Below, piece by piece: positions 20,459-32,545 of a stretch of DNA of 64,000 bases (position 1 is the stretch's first letter; each line of letters starts with the position of its first letter). Location of the stretch: NCBI RefSeq assembly GCF_020523985.1, contig NZ_JAIVKM010000004.1, positions 1 to 64,000 on the forward strand, written 5' to 3'. Source of the DNA: Mangrovibacter yixingensis. GTDB taxonomy: Bacteria; Pseudomonadota; Gammaproteobacteria; Enterobacterales; Enterobacteriaceae. The position numbers were made by a program, and so were the translations under genes. The notes beneath the pieces are model-generated. The model ran no database searches, was not told where the DNA came from, and worked only from the letters and a program-made list of their open reading frames with translations.

Positions 20459-20929
20459 TTAACCTACGTTATTTTGTGTGTTTTTTATCCATGCCATGCC
20501 GCGATGGGGAATATCATCTTCAAGATACACTTCGGTGACCGGCTCAAACCCGAATTGTTGGTAGAAATGCTGTAAATGCGCCTGGGCACTGAGATAAGGT
20601 GCAACACCCGGCCAGTGTCGCTGGCAGGCAGCCATGACGTGTTCCAGAAGCTGGTTCCCCAGTTTTTGCCCCCGGCAGGCAGGGTTAACTATCACGCGGC
20701 CAATCACCAGTGGGTGGTGCCTGTCACTGGTAAGAATACGGGCATATGCTGCCAGAGTATCCCCTTGCCAGCCAAGAATATGGCGGTTTTCAGCCGATAA
20801 ATCCTCGCCATCAACATCCAGATACGGGCAGTTTTGCTCGACAACAAACACCGCACAGCGCAGGTGCAACAGCGCGTATAACTGCGGTACAGTCAGTTCT
20901 GAATGGTGTAAGTCCTGCCAGATTAGCAT
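20459..20929 (-). CDS. elaA: GNAT family acetyltransferase ElaA
   Basis: Predicted N-acetyltransferase of 156 residues (E. coli ElaA is 153). The start at 20929 gives MLIWQDLHHSEL, matching the family, and has GGGAG about 7 nt upstream; an in-frame ATG 15 bp further up lacks one. Conserved segments include LRCAVFVVEQNCPY, the acetyl-CoA-binding region VIGRVIVNPACRGQKLGNQL, and AQAHLQHFYQQFGF. The substrate is unknown. It lies directly downstream of the nuo terminator; rbn, which follows elaA in E. coli, is not present. Confidence 0.93.
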   Translation of the reverse strand: MLIWQDLHHSELTVPQLYALLHLRCAVFVVEQNCPYLDVDGEDLSAENRHILGWQGDTLAAYARILTSDRHHPLVIGRVIVNPACRGQKLGNQLLEHVMAACQRHWPGVAPYLSAQAHLQHFYQQFGFEPVTEVYLEDDIPHRGMAWIKNTQNNVG

Positions 20930-20954
20930 GCTGTTCTCCCACATTATTTCCGAT

Positions 20955-20980
20955 AAAAAAACCGCCGTTTCCGGCGGTTT
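20955..20980 (-). terminator. Terminator of the nuo operon
   Basis: The 9-bp stem AAACCGCCG (20959-20967) with CGGCGGTTT (20972-20980) and a TTTC loop is followed on the minus strand by a run of T (complement of 20955-20960). It lies 31 bp past the nuoN stop. Confidence 0.93.
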
Positions 20981-21011
20981 AATATGAGTATACCTGTTGG
21001 TAATGCAATGA

Positions 21012-22469
21012 TTACATCAAAGGCTGCGCCAGTTGCACAAGGCTAATTAACGGCTGCGGCCAAACACCCAACAGCAGGACCAGCACAGCAGAGATCAGTA
21101 CCACAATACCACCGGCGGTAAATGCCCAGTTAGACGGGGTATCACGAGCAGGCTGCTGCGGTGCAGACAAGTAGAGGCTGACCGTAACACGCAGGTAGTA
21201 GTAAAGACCAATCGCACTCCCCACCACAACAGCGCCTGTCAGCCACCAAAGGTGTGCGTGCACGCCCACGGCAAGGATATAGAACTTACCGATAAAGCCC
21301 AGAGTCATCGGGATCCCGGCCAGGGAAAGCATCATCACAGTCATCACTGCCGCGAGAACAGGACGGTGCCAGAACAGACCACGGTAGGAATACAGGGTAT
21401 CCGCATCCGGGCCACGGTAAGGGCTGGACATCAGGCTGACAATACCAAACGCGCCCAGGCTGCTGAACAGATAACCGGCCAGGTAAACCCCCACAGCCTC
21501 CATGGAGACGTCACCACTGTGCAGCGCAATCAACGCCACCAGCAGATACCCCAGGTGAGAAATGGAAGAGTAACCGAGCAGGCGTTTAATGTTGGTCTGG
21601 CTGAGTGCCATCAGGTTACCGAACAGGATAGAAGCAAATGCGATTATCCCCAGTACGATACGCACCGCTTCACTGTCGCCCATTGGCGCATACAGAAACA
21701 GCCTCATCACCACACCAAAAATGGCGATTTTACTGGCGGTCGCCAGGAAGGTTGATACCGGTGCCGGAGCGCCCTGATACACATCAGGCGTCCACAGGTG
21801 GAAAGGCACCAGCGACAGTTTGAAACCTAACCCAACAATCATCATACCCAGCCCGGCCAACAACAGCGGCTCATGGAGCATACTGTCGTTGAGGCTCTTG
21901 CCAATACTGACAAAAGACAGGCTGCCAGATTCCGCATACAGCAGCGCAATCCCAAACAACAGGAAAGACGATGCCGCAGCAGACATAATGGTGTATTTGA
22001 TACTGGCTTCAAGTGAGCGTTTTTGCCGGTATGCATAGCCAACCAGGCCAAACAGCGGCAAAGAAATCAGCTCGATACCAATAAACAGTGAGGCCATATG
22101 ATTGGCGCAGGACAGCAAAATCCCACCCATCGCGGCAATCAGCACCAGTAAGTAAAACTCTTCGCGGTTGTCTGGGTAACCCTGCAACCATGGATAGGCG
22201 AAAGTGCAGGTTGCCAGACTTGCCGCCAGCACCAGCCCGGTATAGAGCGCAGCGTAACCATCGACACGCAACAGTGGCGTGACATCCATCGCGCCAACCT
22301 GAGTAGAAAACCACAATGAGACCAGTGCGGCATTCAGCCCGATTACAGACAACGTGGCATTAAGAAAGTGGTCGCGTCGCCACGCAATGGAGAGCATCAC
22401 AACCACTACTGTCAATCCGACGATCAACAGCGGCAGCAGCGCGATCAGTTGTTGAGCAGTTATTGTCAT
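21012..22469 (-). CDS. nuoN: NADH-quinone oxidoreductase subunit N
   Basis: Antiporter-like proton-pumping membrane subunit of complex I. The 485 residues equal the E. coli length, with about 14 hydrophobic helices. Conserved elements include [29 protein letters not shown] with the lysine and glutamate of the pump channel, and [17 protein letters not shown]. It is the last gene of nuoA-N; nuoM ends 6 nt upstream. Confidence 0.97.
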   Translation of the reverse strand: MTITAQQLIALLPLLIVGLTVVVVMLSIAWRRDHFLNATLSVIGLNAALVSLWFSTQVGAMDVTPLLRVDGYAALYTGLVLAASLATCTFAYPWLQGYPDNREEFYLLVLIAAMGGILLSCANHMASLFIGIELISLPLFGLVGYAYRQKRSLEASIKYTIMSAAASSFLLFGIALLYAESGSLSFVSIGKSLNDSMLHEPLLLAGLGMMIVGLGFKLSLVPFHLWTPDVYQGAPAPVSTFLATASKIAIFGVVMRLFLYAPMGDSEAVRIVLGIIAFASILFGNLMALSQTNIKRLLGYSSISHLGYLLVALIALHSGDVSMEAVGVYLAGYLFSSLGAFGIVSLMSSPYRGPDADTLYSYRGLFWHRPVLAAVMTVMMLSLAGIPMTLGFIGKFYILAVGVHAHLWWLTGAVVVGSAIGLYYYLRVTVSLYLSAPQQPARDTPSNWAFTAGGIVVLISAVLVLLLGVWPQPLISLVQLAQPLM

Positions 22470-22475
22470 GGCGAA

Positions 22476-24005
22476 TTACGGCCTTGTAGTTGAAATAGAA
22501 CTGGTAAACCACTGCTGGATATTACTCACAGCAGCGTGTGAGGTATCCAGAACCGGTTGCGGGAAGAACCCAAGCAGTAACAGGAGCACCACCAGCAACA
22601 AAATAATAAATAATTCCCGCATCGACAGGCCACGCATCGGCTTACGTGCCGCTTCACTTTTCGCCTGGCCAAAATAGGCACGATGCAGCATCGCCAGCGA
22701 GTAAACCGAGGCGAATACCAGACCAAAGGTGGAAATGACCGTAATAACCGGCACCACATGGTAGCTACCGAACAGAATCATAAATTCGCCAACGAAGTTG
22801 CCGGTGCCCGGTAACCCCAGGGTGGCGACTGCAAAGAACATAGACAATGCAGGCAACCAGCGGATGTTACTCCACAGCCCGCCCATCAAACGCATGTCAC
22901 GAGTATGCATTCTTTCGTAAATCTGGCCACACAGGATGAACAAACCGGCAGCAGACAAACCGTGGGCAATCATCTGGATCACCGCCCCCTGATAAGCCAG
23001 TTGACTGCCGGAATAGATAGCAATCATCACGAAGCCCATATGGGAAACCGAGGTGTAAGCGATAAGGCGTTTGATATCTGTCTGGGTGAATGCCATCCAC
23101 GCACCGTAGAAAATACCAATCACCCCAAGCCACATGGCGATAGGTGCAAACTCAGCCGATGCATTAGGGAACAGTGGCAGAGAGAACCGCAGTAAACCGT
23201 AAGCGGCGGTTTTCAGCAAGATACCCGCAAGGTCAACAGAACCCGCAGTTGGTGCCTGAGAGTGCGCATCCGGCAGCCAGCCATGCAGCGGAACCACAGG
23301 CATTTTAACCGCAAAGGCAATGAAGAAGCCGAGCATCAACAGCCATTCAACGGTGTGCGACATCGGCGTGTGCAACAGTTCGGTGTAGTTGAATGTCCAA
23401 ACGCCGGTCGCATTGTAGTGCACCAGCACCAACGCCAGAATCGCTATCAACATCACCAGGCCGCTTGCCTGGGTATAAATGAAGAATTTGGTTGCTGCAC
23501 TGATACGCGTCTTCCCATCGGAGGCTTTATGGCCCCAGAGCGCTATCAGGAAGTACATGGGTACCAGCATCATTTCCCAGAAGAAGAAGAACAGGAACAT
23601 ATCAATCGCCAGGAAGACGCCGATAACGCCGCCCAGGATCCACATCAGGTTGAGGTGGAAGAAGCCCTGATATTTTTCAATTTCATTCCAGGAACACAGT
23701 ACCGCCAGAACACCCAGCAGTGAGGTCAGCACCACCATCAGCAGTGACAGCCCATCCAGCGCAAGGTGAATGGAAATGCCAAAGCGTGGGATCCACGGCA
23801 TGGAAAATTCAGATTGCCACTGCGGCAAGCCGGTTGCCTGCGTGAGTGAATAATCGCCCTGCAGCCAGAGTTGCAACGACAGCGCGAGTGTCAGCCCCAT
23901 GGTAACCAGCGCTATCCAGCGCGGTGTACGAACGCCAAAACGCTCGGTCTGCCAGCACAGGAAGCCGCCGATAAAGGGAATGAGTATTAGCCAGGGTAAT
24001 AACAT
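22476..24005 (-). CDS. nuoM: NADH-quinone oxidoreductase subunit M
   Basis: Second antiporter-like proton-pumping subunit of complex I, 509 residues, the same as in E. coli. Multiple membrane helices are evident; FFFWEMMLVPMYFLI carries the key glutamate, and VKMPVVPLHGWLPDAHSQAP the conserved lysine and histidine of the discontinuous helix. A 152-nt spacer separates it from nuoL, the longest gap within the operon, and it is followed closely by nuoN. Confidence 0.97.
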   Translation of the reverse strand: MLLPWLILIPFIGGFLCWQTERFGVRTPRWIALVTMGLTLALSLQLWLQGDYSLTQATGLPQWQSEFSMPWIPRFGISIHLALDGLSLLMVVLTSLLGVLAVLCSWNEIEKYQGFFHLNLMWILGGVIGVFLAIDMFLFFFFWEMMLVPMYFLIALWGHKASDGKTRISAATKFFIYTQASGLVMLIAILALVLVHYNATGVWTFNYTELLHTPMSHTVEWLLMLGFFIAFAVKMPVVPLHGWLPDAHSQAPTAGSVDLAGILLKTAAYGLLRFSLPLFPNASAEFAPIAMWLGVIGIFYGAWMAFTQTDIKRLIAYTSVSHMGFVMIAIYSGSQLAYQGAVIQMIAHGLSAAGLFILCGQIYERMHTRDMRLMGGLWSNIRWLPALSMFFAVATLGLPGTGNFVGEFMILFGSYHVVPVITVISTFGLVFASVYSLAMLHRAYFGQAKSEAARKPMRGLSMRELFIILLLVVLLLLLGFFPQPVLDTSHAAVSNIQQWFTSSISTTRP

Positions 24006-24157
24006 GGCAATTTATTTCCTTATTGATCTATCTGATGGTGAGACTGTTGCCACACGCCATGCGTTGCACACCGTCACGCCAGCCACACCATAAGAACAGG
24101 AAAAACAGCACAACATAATTTTCAGGGAAACAGGTTTCGCCGCTCCCCTGATATCCA

Positions 24158-25996
24158 TTAACGCAACACCATCAGCAGTGCCAGCACCACAACAGCACCG
24201 ATGCTCATGGACGCAACATACCAACGTAAATGACCGCTTTCGCTTAGCAGTAAACCTCTGCCTGCAAAACGCGACAAGATTGCCGGGATGTTCATCAGTG
24301 CATTCAGTGGGTCACGTTGCAGTAACCAGCCAATCGCTTTAAACGGTTTGACGAAAATGGCGTCATATAACCAGTCGAAGCCCCAGGCATGGAACCACCA
24401 TGTGCTGAAGAAACGACCCGGTGCGCTTTTGGCAACCGCACTCACCAGAGTGCGTTTACCCAGCCACAGCCAGGCAGCAATCAGGATGCCGATAATTGCA
24501 ACGGCCCCGGAGGTCATTTCCAGTGTTGTTTTTCCTGCATGCCCCAAATCGCTTTCCGGCAACACACCGGCCAGCGGTGGCGTAATTAATGCTCCCACGA
24601 AAGTAGACAGCACCAGCAACACCAGCAACGGCAGGTGGTGGGTAATGCCCTTTCCGGCATGAGCATGAATTTTTTCTTCGCCATGGAACACAATGAAGAT
24701 CATACGGAAGGTGTAAATCGAGGTGAGGAATGCCCCAACCAGACCGGCCAGCATCAGGTTCTGGTGACCACTGGCAAGTGCGCCCCACAAGATTTCATCT
24801 TTACTGTAGAAACCGGCAGTAATCACAGGCAACGCAGACAACGCCGCGCCCCCCACCAGGAAGCAGACATAAACCAGTGGAATCGACTTACGCAAGCCGC
24901 CCATTTTGAAGATGTTCTGTTCGTGGTGGCATGCCAGGATAACGGAACCTGAAGACAGGAACAGTAACGCTTTGAAGAACGCGTGGGTCATCAGGTGGAA
25001 AATCGCTGCATCCCAAGCCTGCACCCCAAGCGCCAGGAACATATAACCAATCTGGCTCATGGTTGAATAAGCCAGCACACGTTTGATATCCGTCTGCACC
25101 AATGCAGCAAAGCCTGCCAGCACCAGAGTAACCGCACCAACGATACCCACCAGGTGAAGCACTTCTGGCGTCATCAGGAACAGGCCATGGGTACGGGCAA
25201 TCAAATATACCCCGGCGGTTACCATGGTTGCCGCGTGGATCAGTGCAGAAACTGGGGTTGGGCCCGCCATGGCATCAGCCAGCCATGTTTGCAACGGCAA
25301 TTGAGCTGATTTACCCACAGCGCCACCCAGCAGCATCAGTGTCGCCCACTGCAACATGGTGTTGCCCGCAGCAAAGTGCTGTGGTGCCAGTTCTACCATT
25401 TCACGGAAGTTCAGCGTACCGAGTTCGTTATAGAGAATGAACAGCGCGAAAGCCAGGAATACATCGCCCACACGGGTAACGATAAAGGCTTTCATGGCTG
25501 CCGCCCCATTTTTCGAGTCGGTATAATAGAAGCCAATCAGCAGGTAAGAGCACAGACCCACACCTTCCCAACCCAAATACATCAGCATCAGGTTATCGGC
25601 CAGCACCAGAATCACCATGCTGGCAATAAACAGGTTGGTATAGGCAAAGAAGCGCGAATAGCCTTCTTCACCGCGCATATACCAGGACGCGAACATATGG
25701 ATAAGGAAGCCAACCCCTGTCACGACAGACAGCATCGTCAGTGACAGACCATCCAGCACCAGGTTGAAGGCGACGGTAAAGTTACCCACCGACATCCAGG
25801 TCCACAACGGTAAAGTAAACGCCTGCTTACCGTGGTTGAAGAAATCCATCCCCGCCCAGGCGGTGACTAAAGCAGCCAGCCCTACCGAGCCAACTCCCAC
25901 CGTCGCAGACAAGTTTTCTGACCAGCGCCCACGCGAAAAGGCCAGTAATACATAACCAAGCAGTGGCAGGAAAAAAGTTAACCAGAGCAGATTCAT
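24158..25996 (-). CDS. nuoL: NADH-quinone oxidoreductase subunit L
   Basis: Distal proton-pumping subunit of complex I, 612 residues (E. coli 613). It shows the antiporter core ([39 protein letters not shown]) and a long C-terminal extension that in known structures forms a lateral helix running along NuoM and NuoN. The start overlaps the nuoK stop by 4 nt. Confidence 0.97.
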   Translation of the reverse strand: MNLLWLTFFLPLLGYVLLAFSRGRWSENLSATVGVGSVGLAALVTAWAGMDFFNHGKQAFTLPLWTWMSVGNFTVAFNLVLDGLSLTMLSVVTGVGFLIHMFASWYMRGEEGYSRFFAYTNLFIASMVILVLADNLMLMYLGWEGVGLCSYLLIGFYYTDSKNGAAAMKAFIVTRVGDVFLAFALFILYNELGTLNFREMVELAPQHFAAGNTMLQWATLMLLGGAVGKSAQLPLQTWLADAMAGPTPVSALIHAATMVTAGVYLIARTHGLFLMTPEVLHLVGIVGAVTLVLAGFAALVQTDIKRVLAYSTMSQIGYMFLALGVQAWDAAIFHLMTHAFFKALLFLSSGSVILACHHEQNIFKMGGLRKSIPLVYVCFLVGGAALSALPVITAGFYSKDEILWGALASGHQNLMLAGLVGAFLTSIYTFRMIFIVFHGEEKIHAHAGKGITHHLPLLVLLVLSTFVGALITPPLAGVLPESDLGHAGKTTLEMTSGAVAIIGILIAAWLWLGKRTLVSAVAKSAPGRFFSTWWFHAWGFDWLYDAIFVKPFKAIGWLLQRDPLNALMNIPAILSRFAGRGLLLSESGHLRWYVASMSIGAVVVLALLMVLR

Positions 25997-26295
25997 CCGC
26001 GCATCTCACTTACTGAATCGATATTCAGATTCTGGCGACGACGATGGAGCTGCAACAGCAGCGCCAGACCGATACTGGCTTCCGCCGCAGCAAGGGTAAT
26101 CGCCAGGATGTACATTACCTGCCCTTCCGGCTGCCCCCAATAACTGCCTGCCACAACAAATGCCAGGGCAGCAGCGTTGATCATTACTTCAAGGCTAATC
26201 AGCATAAACAGCAGATTGCGACGAATCATTAGCCCGGTCAGGCCAAGGACAAAGAGAATGGCCGCAAGAATGAGCCCATGTTGTAGCGGTATCAT
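25993..26295 (-). CDS. nuoK: NADH-quinone oxidoreductase subunit K
   Basis: Small membrane subunit of 100 residues with three helices, as in E. coli. The conserved membrane glutamates of the E-channel are in [14 protein letters not shown] and [14 protein letters not shown]. It overlaps nuoJ and nuoL by 4 nt on each side, suggesting tight translational coupling. Confidence 0.97.
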   Translation of the reverse strand: MIPLQHGLILAAILFVLGLTGLMIRRNLLFMLISLEVMINAAALAFVVAGSYWGQPEGQVMYILAITLAAAEASIGLALLLQLHRRRQNLNIDSVSEMRG

Positions 26296-26846
26296 GCGCG
26301 TTCCTCCGATTTTCTTGTTGCCATATCGCCAGAGCGGTTACTGATGACTTCGCCCTGGCGCTCTTCACGGCCAATATGGAAGGCAACAACCAGCCCGGCC
26401 AGCAATAGCATGGATGCCAGCTCAACAGCCAGAACATACGGGCCAAATAAAGCAATGCCGACCTCTTTGGCATTAATGGCTGTGCCATCGATACCCTGGT
26501 CGTTCAGACCCACAATGCCTTTCACGATGACAAACAACAGCACCGCACTCAGGATGCCTGGGCCAATCCACAATTGAGGCTTCAGCCAGGCGCGTTCTTG
26601 TTCTACCACCGAGTTGCCGAGGTTAAGCATCATCACCACGAACACGAACAACACCATAATGGCGCCCGCGTAAACGATGATTTCCAGCGCACCAGCAAAG
26701 TAAGCGCCCATGGAGAAAAAGACACCGGCAATAGACAACAACGACACAATCAAATACAGCAATGCATGCACCGGATTGGTATGCGTGATCACCCTCAGGG
26801 TGGTCAGGATGGCCACAAGGGCGCAAAGATAAAATGAAAATTCCAT
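26292..26846 (-). CDS. nuoJ: NADH-quinone oxidoreductase subunit J
   Basis: Membrane subunit of the complex I proximal pump module, 184 residues as in E. coli. The start at 26846 ([10 protein letters not shown]) has AAGGAG about 6 nt upstream; the frame can be opened 27 codons further but that part overlaps nuoI and has no family match. The conserved [18 protein letters not shown] helix with its pi-bulge region is intact. Confidence 0.96.
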   Translation of the reverse strand: MEFSFYLCALVAILTTLRVITHTNPVHALLYLIVSLLSIAGVFFSMGAYFAGALEIIVYAGAIMVLFVFVVMMLNLGNSVVEQERAWLKPQLWIGPGILSAVLLFVIVKGIVGLNDQGIDGTAINAKEVGIALFGPYVLAVELASMLLLAGLVVAFHIGREERQGEVISNRSGDMATRKSEERA

Positions 26847-26856
26847 TCCCGACTCC

Positions 26857-27399
26857 TTAAGGTAACAGGCTCTTGACGTCGATAGGTTTGGCTTCGTTTT
26901 CCGCCTGGCCCTTATCTTTTCCGTCAATTGCCATGCCGGCCATACGATAGAAGTTATATTCCGGGTATTTACCTGGCCCGGAAATCAACAAATCTTCTTT
27001 TTCGTACACCAGGTCCTGGCGTTTGAATTCACCCAGTTCAAAATCCGGCGTCAACTGAATCGCAGTTGTAGGGCAAGCCTCTTCACACAGACCGCAAAAG
27101 ATGCAGCGTGAAAAGTTGATCCGGAAAAACTCCGGATACCAGCGGCCATCTTTCATCTCTGCTTTTTGCAAAGAGATACAACCTACCGGGCAGGCTACCG
27201 CACATAAGTTACAGGCAACGCACCGTTCTTCACCATCCGGGTCGCGGGTGAGCACAATACGCCCACGGTAACGTGGTGGCAGATAAACCGGCTCTTCCGG
27301 ATACATCCGGGTTTCACGCTTAGCAAAAGCGTGTAACCCTATCATCCAGATACTGCGCAGTTGGGTGCCGAAACCAACCACTAATTCTTTCAATGTCAT
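26857..27399 (-). CDS. nuoI: NADH-quinone oxidoreductase subunit I
   Basis: Peripheral-arm ferredoxin-like subunit of 180 residues. It holds two [4Fe-4S] clusters (N6a and N6b), with ligands visible in [15 protein letters not shown] and [15 protein letters not shown]. The N-terminal amphipathic helix docks on the membrane arm. nuoJ starts 10 nt after the stop. Confidence 0.97.
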   Translation of the reverse strand: MTLKELVVGFGTQLRSIWMIGLHAFAKRETRMYPEEPVYLPPRYRGRIVLTRDPDGEERCVACNLCAVACPVGCISLQKAEMKDGRWYPEFFRINFSRCIFCGLCEEACPTTAIQLTPDFELGEFKRQDLVYEKEDLLISGPGKYPEYNFYRMAGMAIDGKDKGQAENEAKPIDVKSLLP

Positions 27400-27413
27400 G
27401 GTTTATTCACCCC

Positions 27414-28391
27414 TTAAGATGCCTGCCAGAGGATAACCGCAGCGGTTACCAACAAATTAATCAGAGTCAGTGGCAGACACACTTTCCAGCCAAAGGCCAT
27501 CACCTGGTCATAACGTGGACGCGGCAGTGCGGCACGAATCAGAATAAACATCATCATGAAGAACGCGGTTTTCAGCGCGAACCAGATGAATGGCGGTAAC
27601 CAGGGACCATTCCAGCCGCCAAAGAACAGGGTGACAATCAACGCGGAGACCGTCACGATGCCGATGTATTCCCCCACAAAGAACAGACCGAATTTCATTC
27701 CGGAATATTCAATATGGTAACCATCCGCCAGTTCCTGTTCTGCTTCCGGTTGGTCAAACGGGTGACGGTGGCATACCGCCACGCCCGCAATCGCAAAGGT
27801 AATAAAGCCGAAGAACTGCGGCACAATGTTCCACAAATGCGCCTGGTTGTTCACAATGTCGGTCATATTGAATGAACCCGCCTGTGCAACCACACCCATC
27901 AAGGACAGACCGAGGAACACTTCATAACTCAACGTTTGTGCAGAAGCACGCATTGCGCCCAGCAGTGAGTATTTGTTGTTGCTGGACCAGCCAGCAAATA
28001 ACACTGCATAAACCGCAAGCCCTGCCATCATCAGGAAAAACAGAATCCCGATATTGAGATCAGCCACCACCCATGTAGGGCTGACCGGCACAATTGCGAA
28101 CGCCAGTAACAATGAAGTGAACGCAATCATTGGTGCCAGGGTAAAAATAACCCGGTCGGAGAAGCGCGGGATCCAGTCCTCTTTAAAGAACATTTTGATC
28201 ATGTCGGCTGCCAACTGCAGCGACCCGCCCCAACCCACACGGTTTGGCCCGTAACGGTTCTGGAACAGGCCCAGTAAACGGCGTTCACCAAAACTCATGA
28301 AGGCACCGCATACCACCACAACCAAAATAATAACCACCGCTTTCAGTACGCTGAAAATGACGGAGAGAACTTCAGGTGTTAGCCAGCTCAT
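27414..28391 (-). CDS. nuoH: NADH-quinone oxidoreductase subunit H
   Basis: Membrane subunit at the junction of the two arms of complex I; forms much of the quinone-binding cavity. The 325 residues match the E. coli length, with about eight helices. Conserved quinone-site loops include [20 protein letters not shown] and the acidic loop [19 protein letters not shown]. The start overlaps the nuoG stop by 4 nt. Confidence 0.97.
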   Translation of the reverse strand: MSWLTPEVLSVIFSVLKAVVIILVVVVCGAFMSFGERRLLGLFQNRYGPNRVGWGGSLQLAADMIKMFFKEDWIPRFSDRVIFTLAPMIAFTSLLLAFAIVPVSPTWVVADLNIGILFFLMMAGLAVYAVLFAGWSSNNKYSLLGAMRASAQTLSYEVFLGLSLMGVVAQAGSFNMTDIVNNQAHLWNIVPQFFGFITFAIAGVAVCHRHPFDQPEAEQELADGYHIEYSGMKFGLFFVGEYIGIVTVSALIVTLFFGGWNGPWLPPFIWFALKTAFFMMMFILIRAALPRPRYDQVMAFGWKVCLPLTLINLLVTAAVILWQAS

Positions 28392-31114
28392 GCTTGTGCC
28401 TCCTGCAGATTACTCAGTGGTGCACCAGCCAAAACAGGTGCCACACCCGGCATCCCCATCGGCAGGCCAACCTGCCCGGCAGCCAACCCGTCGCTCAACT
28501 GAACTGGCAAGCTCAAGGTTTGCCCATCCACAGTAAAGCTTGCAACCGCACCTTCGTTAATGCCAAGGTTTGCGGCATCCGTTGGGTTCAGGCGCAACAC
28601 GGCAACCGGCATACGTTTTTGGAAAACGGGTGAGCGCTGCGATAACTCATCGCTGCCAAACAGATGATAGTAAGGCGCAACACGCCACTGACCAGCAACC
28701 GGAGTGAATGGCTGTGGCACCGTGGTGAACCAGGCAACTTCTTTGTCTGATGGTTCAATCAGGCGTACACCCGGGTCGCCAAAGCGTAAGTGGCCGCCCA
28801 CTTCGTCCTGGAATTTGTTCCAGGCCTGCGGTGAGTTCCAGCCCGGAGCCCAGGCAAAAGGTACCTGCTGGCGCTGTGCACCAGGTTGGTTGTTCCCTTC
28901 CATTGAGAAGGCGAACATGGTGTCCTGGTCTTGTGGCTGGCGAGGTTCATGGACACTGATATTGGCACGCATCGCCGTGCGGCCACTGTAACGATGAGGT
29001 TCACGCGCCAGTTTTTGCCCACGGATACGGAAGCTGGCTTCCGGCGCGGCTTCTTTCATACCAGCCAGTTGCGGGAACTTCGCGATACAGGCATCAATGA
29101 CGTGGTCAAGCTGAGTCCAGTCCACAGCGCGGTTTTCTACCATGCTGTGCAACGAATGCAGCCAGCGCCAGCTTTCCAGCATCACCCAGTCACTGTGATA
29201 GTAAGCCGGGTCGAATACCTGGAAGAAACGCTGTGCACGGCCTTCGTTATTCACTACGGTGCCATCGCTTTCTGCGAAACTTGCCGCAGACAAGACCAGA
29301 TGTGCATGGTCCATAATTTGAGTACGCTGATGGTCAATCACCATCACCAGCGGTGCTTTACTGAGTGCTGCATCCACCCGTGACGCACTGGCGTGGCGGT
29401 GCAGATCATTTTCCAGCACAATCACTGCATCAGCACTGCCGCTTTCCAGTTCACTAAGCGCAGTATCAAGCGAACCACCACCCAGCATACCAAGGCCAAC
29501 ACTGTTCACTGAACGTGCTACCAGGGTAATACCAACATCGGCACCGCGATTTTTCAGTGCCGTCGCCACATTTCCTGCTGCTTCCAGCAATGCTTCACTC
29601 CCAGCGTTAGTGCCGGAAATAATCAGTGGTTTTTTCGCACCAGCCAGCGCCTGAACAATAACATCTACTTTATTTTTCAGGTCGTTGTCAGTGAGTTCAA
29701 CGGCAGGTGCTGAGGTATCCAGCGCACTGGCAATAGCAAAGCCAAGGCGCGCCTGATCTTCAACCGGTGCACGGTAAGTCCATGCGGCAATATCATCCAG
29801 GCGGGTGCTGTCAACGTTGGTGACAAACAGCGGGTGTTTGGCATGCTGCCCAATGTTGAGGATGGCGGCAATCTGCCAGTCGGCCACTTTTTGTGCCGCT
29901 GCCATTTCGCGCGCTTTGCCTTTTACTGCCTGGCGCACAGCCAGTGCAGCACGGGCACCGGTTTGAGTGAGGTCTTCACCCAAAATCAGCACCGCGTCAT
30001 AGCTTTCAATTTCGCGCAGTGATGGTGTACGAACACCGCCTTCACGCAGAATGCTCAACATGCGTTGCAGGCGGGACTGTTCACCAGCAGCAATACCGGT
30101 ATAGAAATTATTTTCACCCACCAGTTCACGCAGTGCGAAGTTGCTCTCGACGCTGGCACGCGGCGAGCCAATACCAATTACACGTTTTGACTGGCGCAGA
30201 ATATCTGCCGCGCCCTGCAAGGCCTGCTCCGCATTAACCGCAATAATATCGTCGCCACGGCGTTGCAATGGCTGGTGAGGGCGGTCTTCGCGGTTGACAT
30301 AACCGTAACCAAAACGGCCACGGTCACACAGGAAATAATGGTTTACCGAACCGTTGTAACGGTTTTCGATACGGCGCAACTCACCATAGCGCTCACCCGG
30401 GCTGGTGTTGCACCCCAGGCTGCACTGCTGGCAAATACTCGGCGCAAACTGCATATCCCATTTACGGTTATAACGCTCTGAGTGAGTTTTGTCGGTAAAT
30501 ACGCCGGTTGGGCACACTTCTACCAGGTTACCGGAAAATTCACTTTCCAGCGTGCCGTCTTCCGGGCGGCCAAAATAGACGTTGTCATGTGCGCCATAAA
30601 CACCCAGGTCGGTGCCATCAGCATAATCTTTGTAGTAACGGACACAACGGTAGCAGGCGATGCAGCGGTTCATTTCATGGGAAATAAACGGCCCCAGTTC
30701 CTGGTTTTTATGTGTACGTTTAGTAAAACGATAACGGCGGAAACTGTGGCCGGTCATCACTGTCATATCCTGAAGGTGGCAGTTCCCCCCTTCTTCGCAA
30801 ACAGGACAATCGTGCGGGTGGTTGGTCATCAACCATTCCACCACGCTTTCACGAAATTGCTTCGCTTCATCGTCTGCAATTGAAATAAAGGTACCGTCTG
30901 ACGCTGGTGTCATACAGGACATCACCAGGCGACCACGGGTATCTTCGGCATTTTGGTATTGCTTCACCGCACACTGGCGGCAGGCACCCACACTCCCCAG
31001 TGCCGGGTGCCAGCAAAAGTACGGAATATCAAGGCCGAGGGAGAGACATGCCTGCAACAGGTTGTCTGCACCATCTACCTCATACTCTTTGCCGTCTACA
31101 TGAATCGTTGCCAT
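28388..31114 (-). CDS. nuoG: NADH-quinone oxidoreductase subunit G
   Basis: Largest peripheral-arm subunit, carrying a chain of Fe-S clusters in a molybdopterin-oxidoreductase-like scaffold without the cofactor. The start at 31114 (MATIHVDG) gives 908 residues, as in E. coli; an ATG 9 bp upstream (31123) leaves only 1 nt after GGAAG, whereas 31114 leaves about 10. Seen: an N-terminal [2Fe-2S] domain ([15 protein letters not shown]), His-Cys3 ligands in [18 protein letters not shown], a [4Fe-4S] set in CIACYRC, and the extra N7 cluster ligands CQQCSLGC. The gap to nuoF holds hairpins. Confidence 0.97.
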   Translation of the reverse strand: MATIHVDGKEYEVDGADNLLQACLSLGLDIPYFCWHPALGSVGACRQCAVKQYQNAEDTRGRLVMSCMTPASDGTFISIADDEAKQFRESVVEWLMTNHPHDCPVCEEGGNCHLQDMTVMTGHSFRRYRFTKRTHKNQELGPFISHEMNRCIACYRCVRYYKDYADGTDLGVYGAHDNVYFGRPEDGTLESEFSGNLVEVCPTGVFTDKTHSERYNRKWDMQFAPSICQQCSLGCNTSPGERYGELRRIENRYNGSVNHYFLCDRGRFGYGYVNREDRPHQPLQRRGDDIIAVNAEQALQGAADILRQSKRVIGIGSPRASVESNFALRELVGENNFYTGIAAGEQSRLQRMLSILREGGVRTPSLREIESYDAVLILGEDLTQTGARAALAVRQAVKGKAREMAAAQKVADWQIAAILNIGQHAKHPLFVTNVDSTRLDDIAAWTYRAPVEDQARLGFAIASALDTSAPAVELTDNDLKNKVDVIVQALAGAKKPLIISGTNAGSEALLEAAGNVATALKNRGADVGITLVARSVNSVGLGMLGGGSLDTALSELESGSADAVIVLENDLHRHASASRVDAALSKAPLVMVIDHQRTQIMDHAHLVLSAASFAESDGTVVNNEGRAQRFFQVFDPAYYHSDWVMLESWRWLHSLHSMVENRAVDWTQLDHVIDACIAKFPQLAGMKEAAPEASFRIRGQKLAREPHRYSGRTAMRANISVHEPRQPQDQDTMFAFSMEGNNQPGAQRQQVPFAWAPGWNSPQAWNKFQDEVGGHLRFGDPGVRLIEPSDKEVAWFTTVPQPFTPVAGQWRVAPYYHLFGSDELSQRSPVFQKRMPVAVLRLNPTDAANLGINEGAVASFTVDGQTLSLPVQLSDGLAAGQVGLPMGMPGVAPVLAGAPLSNLQEAQA

Positions 31115-31134
31115 AGTCAGCATGCTTCCATCAG

Positions 31135-31153
31135 GCCTGACACACTGTCAGGC
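31135..31153. other. Hairpins between nuoF and nuoG
   Basis: GCCTGAC with its perfect complement GTCAGGC and a 5-nt loop lies in the 87-nt nuoF-nuoG spacer; a second short palindrome, ACCCGCTTGCGGGT, sits nearer nuoF. No U-tract follows. These resemble REP-like intercistronic elements that adjust mRNA stability. Confidence 0.5.
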
Positions 31154-31201
31154 GTTAATCAAAATTCGGTTTGCGGCGCTCACCCGCTTGCGGGTTGCGG
31201 C

Positions 31202-32545
31202 TTACCAGCGCGCTTTCAACAGGTTTGGCTGTATCCCGTTTATTAGTCGGGTATTGTTAAAGTCCTGCTGAATACCTGCTTCAAATTCTTCGCGGAAGTA
31301 TTTAATTGCGCTTTGTAAAGGCTCGACTGCACCCGGCGCATGGGCACAGAAGGTTTTGCCCGGCCCCAGAGAACGGCACAACTGCTCAAGCGTTTCGATA
31401 TCGCCAGGCTGCCCTTCCCCTTTTTCAATAGCACGCAAGATTTTCACACTCCACGGCAAACCATCGCGGCATGGCGTGCACCAGCCACAGGATTCCCGCG
31501 CAAAAAACTCTTCCAGGTTGCGCACCAGGGAAACCATGTTGATTTCGTGGTCGACAGCCATTGCCAGTGCAGTACCCAGGCGGCTTCCCGCCTTGCCAAT
31601 GCTTTCAAATTCCATTGGCAAATCAAGGTGAGCATCAGTCAGGAAGTCAGTACCTGCGCCACCTGGCTGCCAGGCTTTAAACTTCAGGCCATCACGCATA
31701 CCACCGGCATAATCTTCAAGAATTTCACGGGCAGTGGTACCAAATGGCAGTTCCCAAACACCGGGGTTTTTTACCCGACCGGAGAAGCCCATCAGTTTGG
31801 TGCCATTATCTTTGCTCTTGCCCGCCGAAATGCCCTGATACCATTCAAGGCCATTAGCCAGAATTGCCGGTACATTACACAGGGTTTCGACGTTGTTAAC
31901 ACAAGTCGGCTTACCCCAGACACCAGCACTGGCCGGGAATGGCGGTTTGGAACGCGGGTTAGCACGGCGACCTTCCAGTGAGTTGATCAACGCTGTTTCT
32001 TCACCGCAGATATAACGCCCGGCACCGGTATGTACGAACAGCTCAAAATCAAAGCCAGAACCGAGGATATTTTTCCCCAGTAACCCGGCCTCAGTGGCTT
32101 CGGCAATGGCGCGGCGTAAATGCTGTGCGGCTTCAATATATTCGCCACGCAGGAAGATGTAGCCACGGTATGCTTTCAGCGCAAATGCCGCGATAAGCAT
32201 CCCTTCCACCAACAAGTGGGGAAGTTGCTCCATCAGCATACGGTCTTTATAGGTGCCCGGTTCCATTTCATCGGCGTTACACAGCAGGTAACGGATATTC
32301 ATGGATTCGTCTTTCGGCATCAGGCTCCATTTGAGCCCGGTGAGAAAGCCTGCACCACCACGGCCTTTCAGCCCGGCGTCTTTTACCAGGCTGACGATTT
32401 CATCTGGTGCCATTCCTGTCAGTGCTTTACGCGCACCTTCATACCCATTCTTGCTGCGGTATTCATCCAGCCAGACGGGTTGTTTGTCATCACGCATCCG
32501 CCAGGTCAGCGGATGGGTTTCGGCAGTACGAATAATCGTCTTCAT
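31202..32545 (-). CDS. nuoF: NADH-quinone oxidoreductase subunit F
   Basis: NADH-oxidising subunit of complex I, 447 residues (E. coli 445). The FMN/NADH site is marked by [16 protein letters not shown] near residues 57-72 and by [14 protein letters not shown]; the [4Fe-4S] N3 ligands are in [12 protein letters not shown] near 350 plus a later cysteine near 400. The start overlaps the nuoE stop by 4 nt. Confidence 0.97.
   Translation of the reverse strand: MKTIIRTAETHPLTWRMRDDKQPVWLDEYRSKNGYEGARKALTGMAPDEIVSLVKDAGLKGRGGAGFLTGLKWSLMPKDESMNIRYLLCNADEMEPGTYKDRMLMEQLPHLLVEGMLIAAFALKAYRGYIFLRGEYIEAAQHLRRAIAEATEAGLLGKNILGSGFDFELFVHTGAGRYICGEETALINSLEGRRANPRSKPPFPASAGVWGKPTCVNNVETLCNVPAILANGLEWYQGISAGKSKDNGTKLMGFSGRVKNPGVWELPFGTTAREILEDYAGGMRDGLKFKAWQPGGAGTDFLTDAHLDLPMEFESIGKAGSRLGTALAMAVDHEINMVSLVRNLEEFFARESCGWCTPCRDGLPWSVKILRAIEKGEGQPGDIETLEQLCRSLGPGKTFCAHAPGAVEPLQSAIKYFREEFEAGIQQDFNNTRLINGIQPNLLKARW

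Noticed and set aside
21252-21755. 167-codon plus-strand frame opposite nuoN, and similar long frames opposite nuoM, nuoL, nuoF and gyrA
   Set aside because: They lie antisense within highly conserved coding sequence and have compositions typical of shadow frames.
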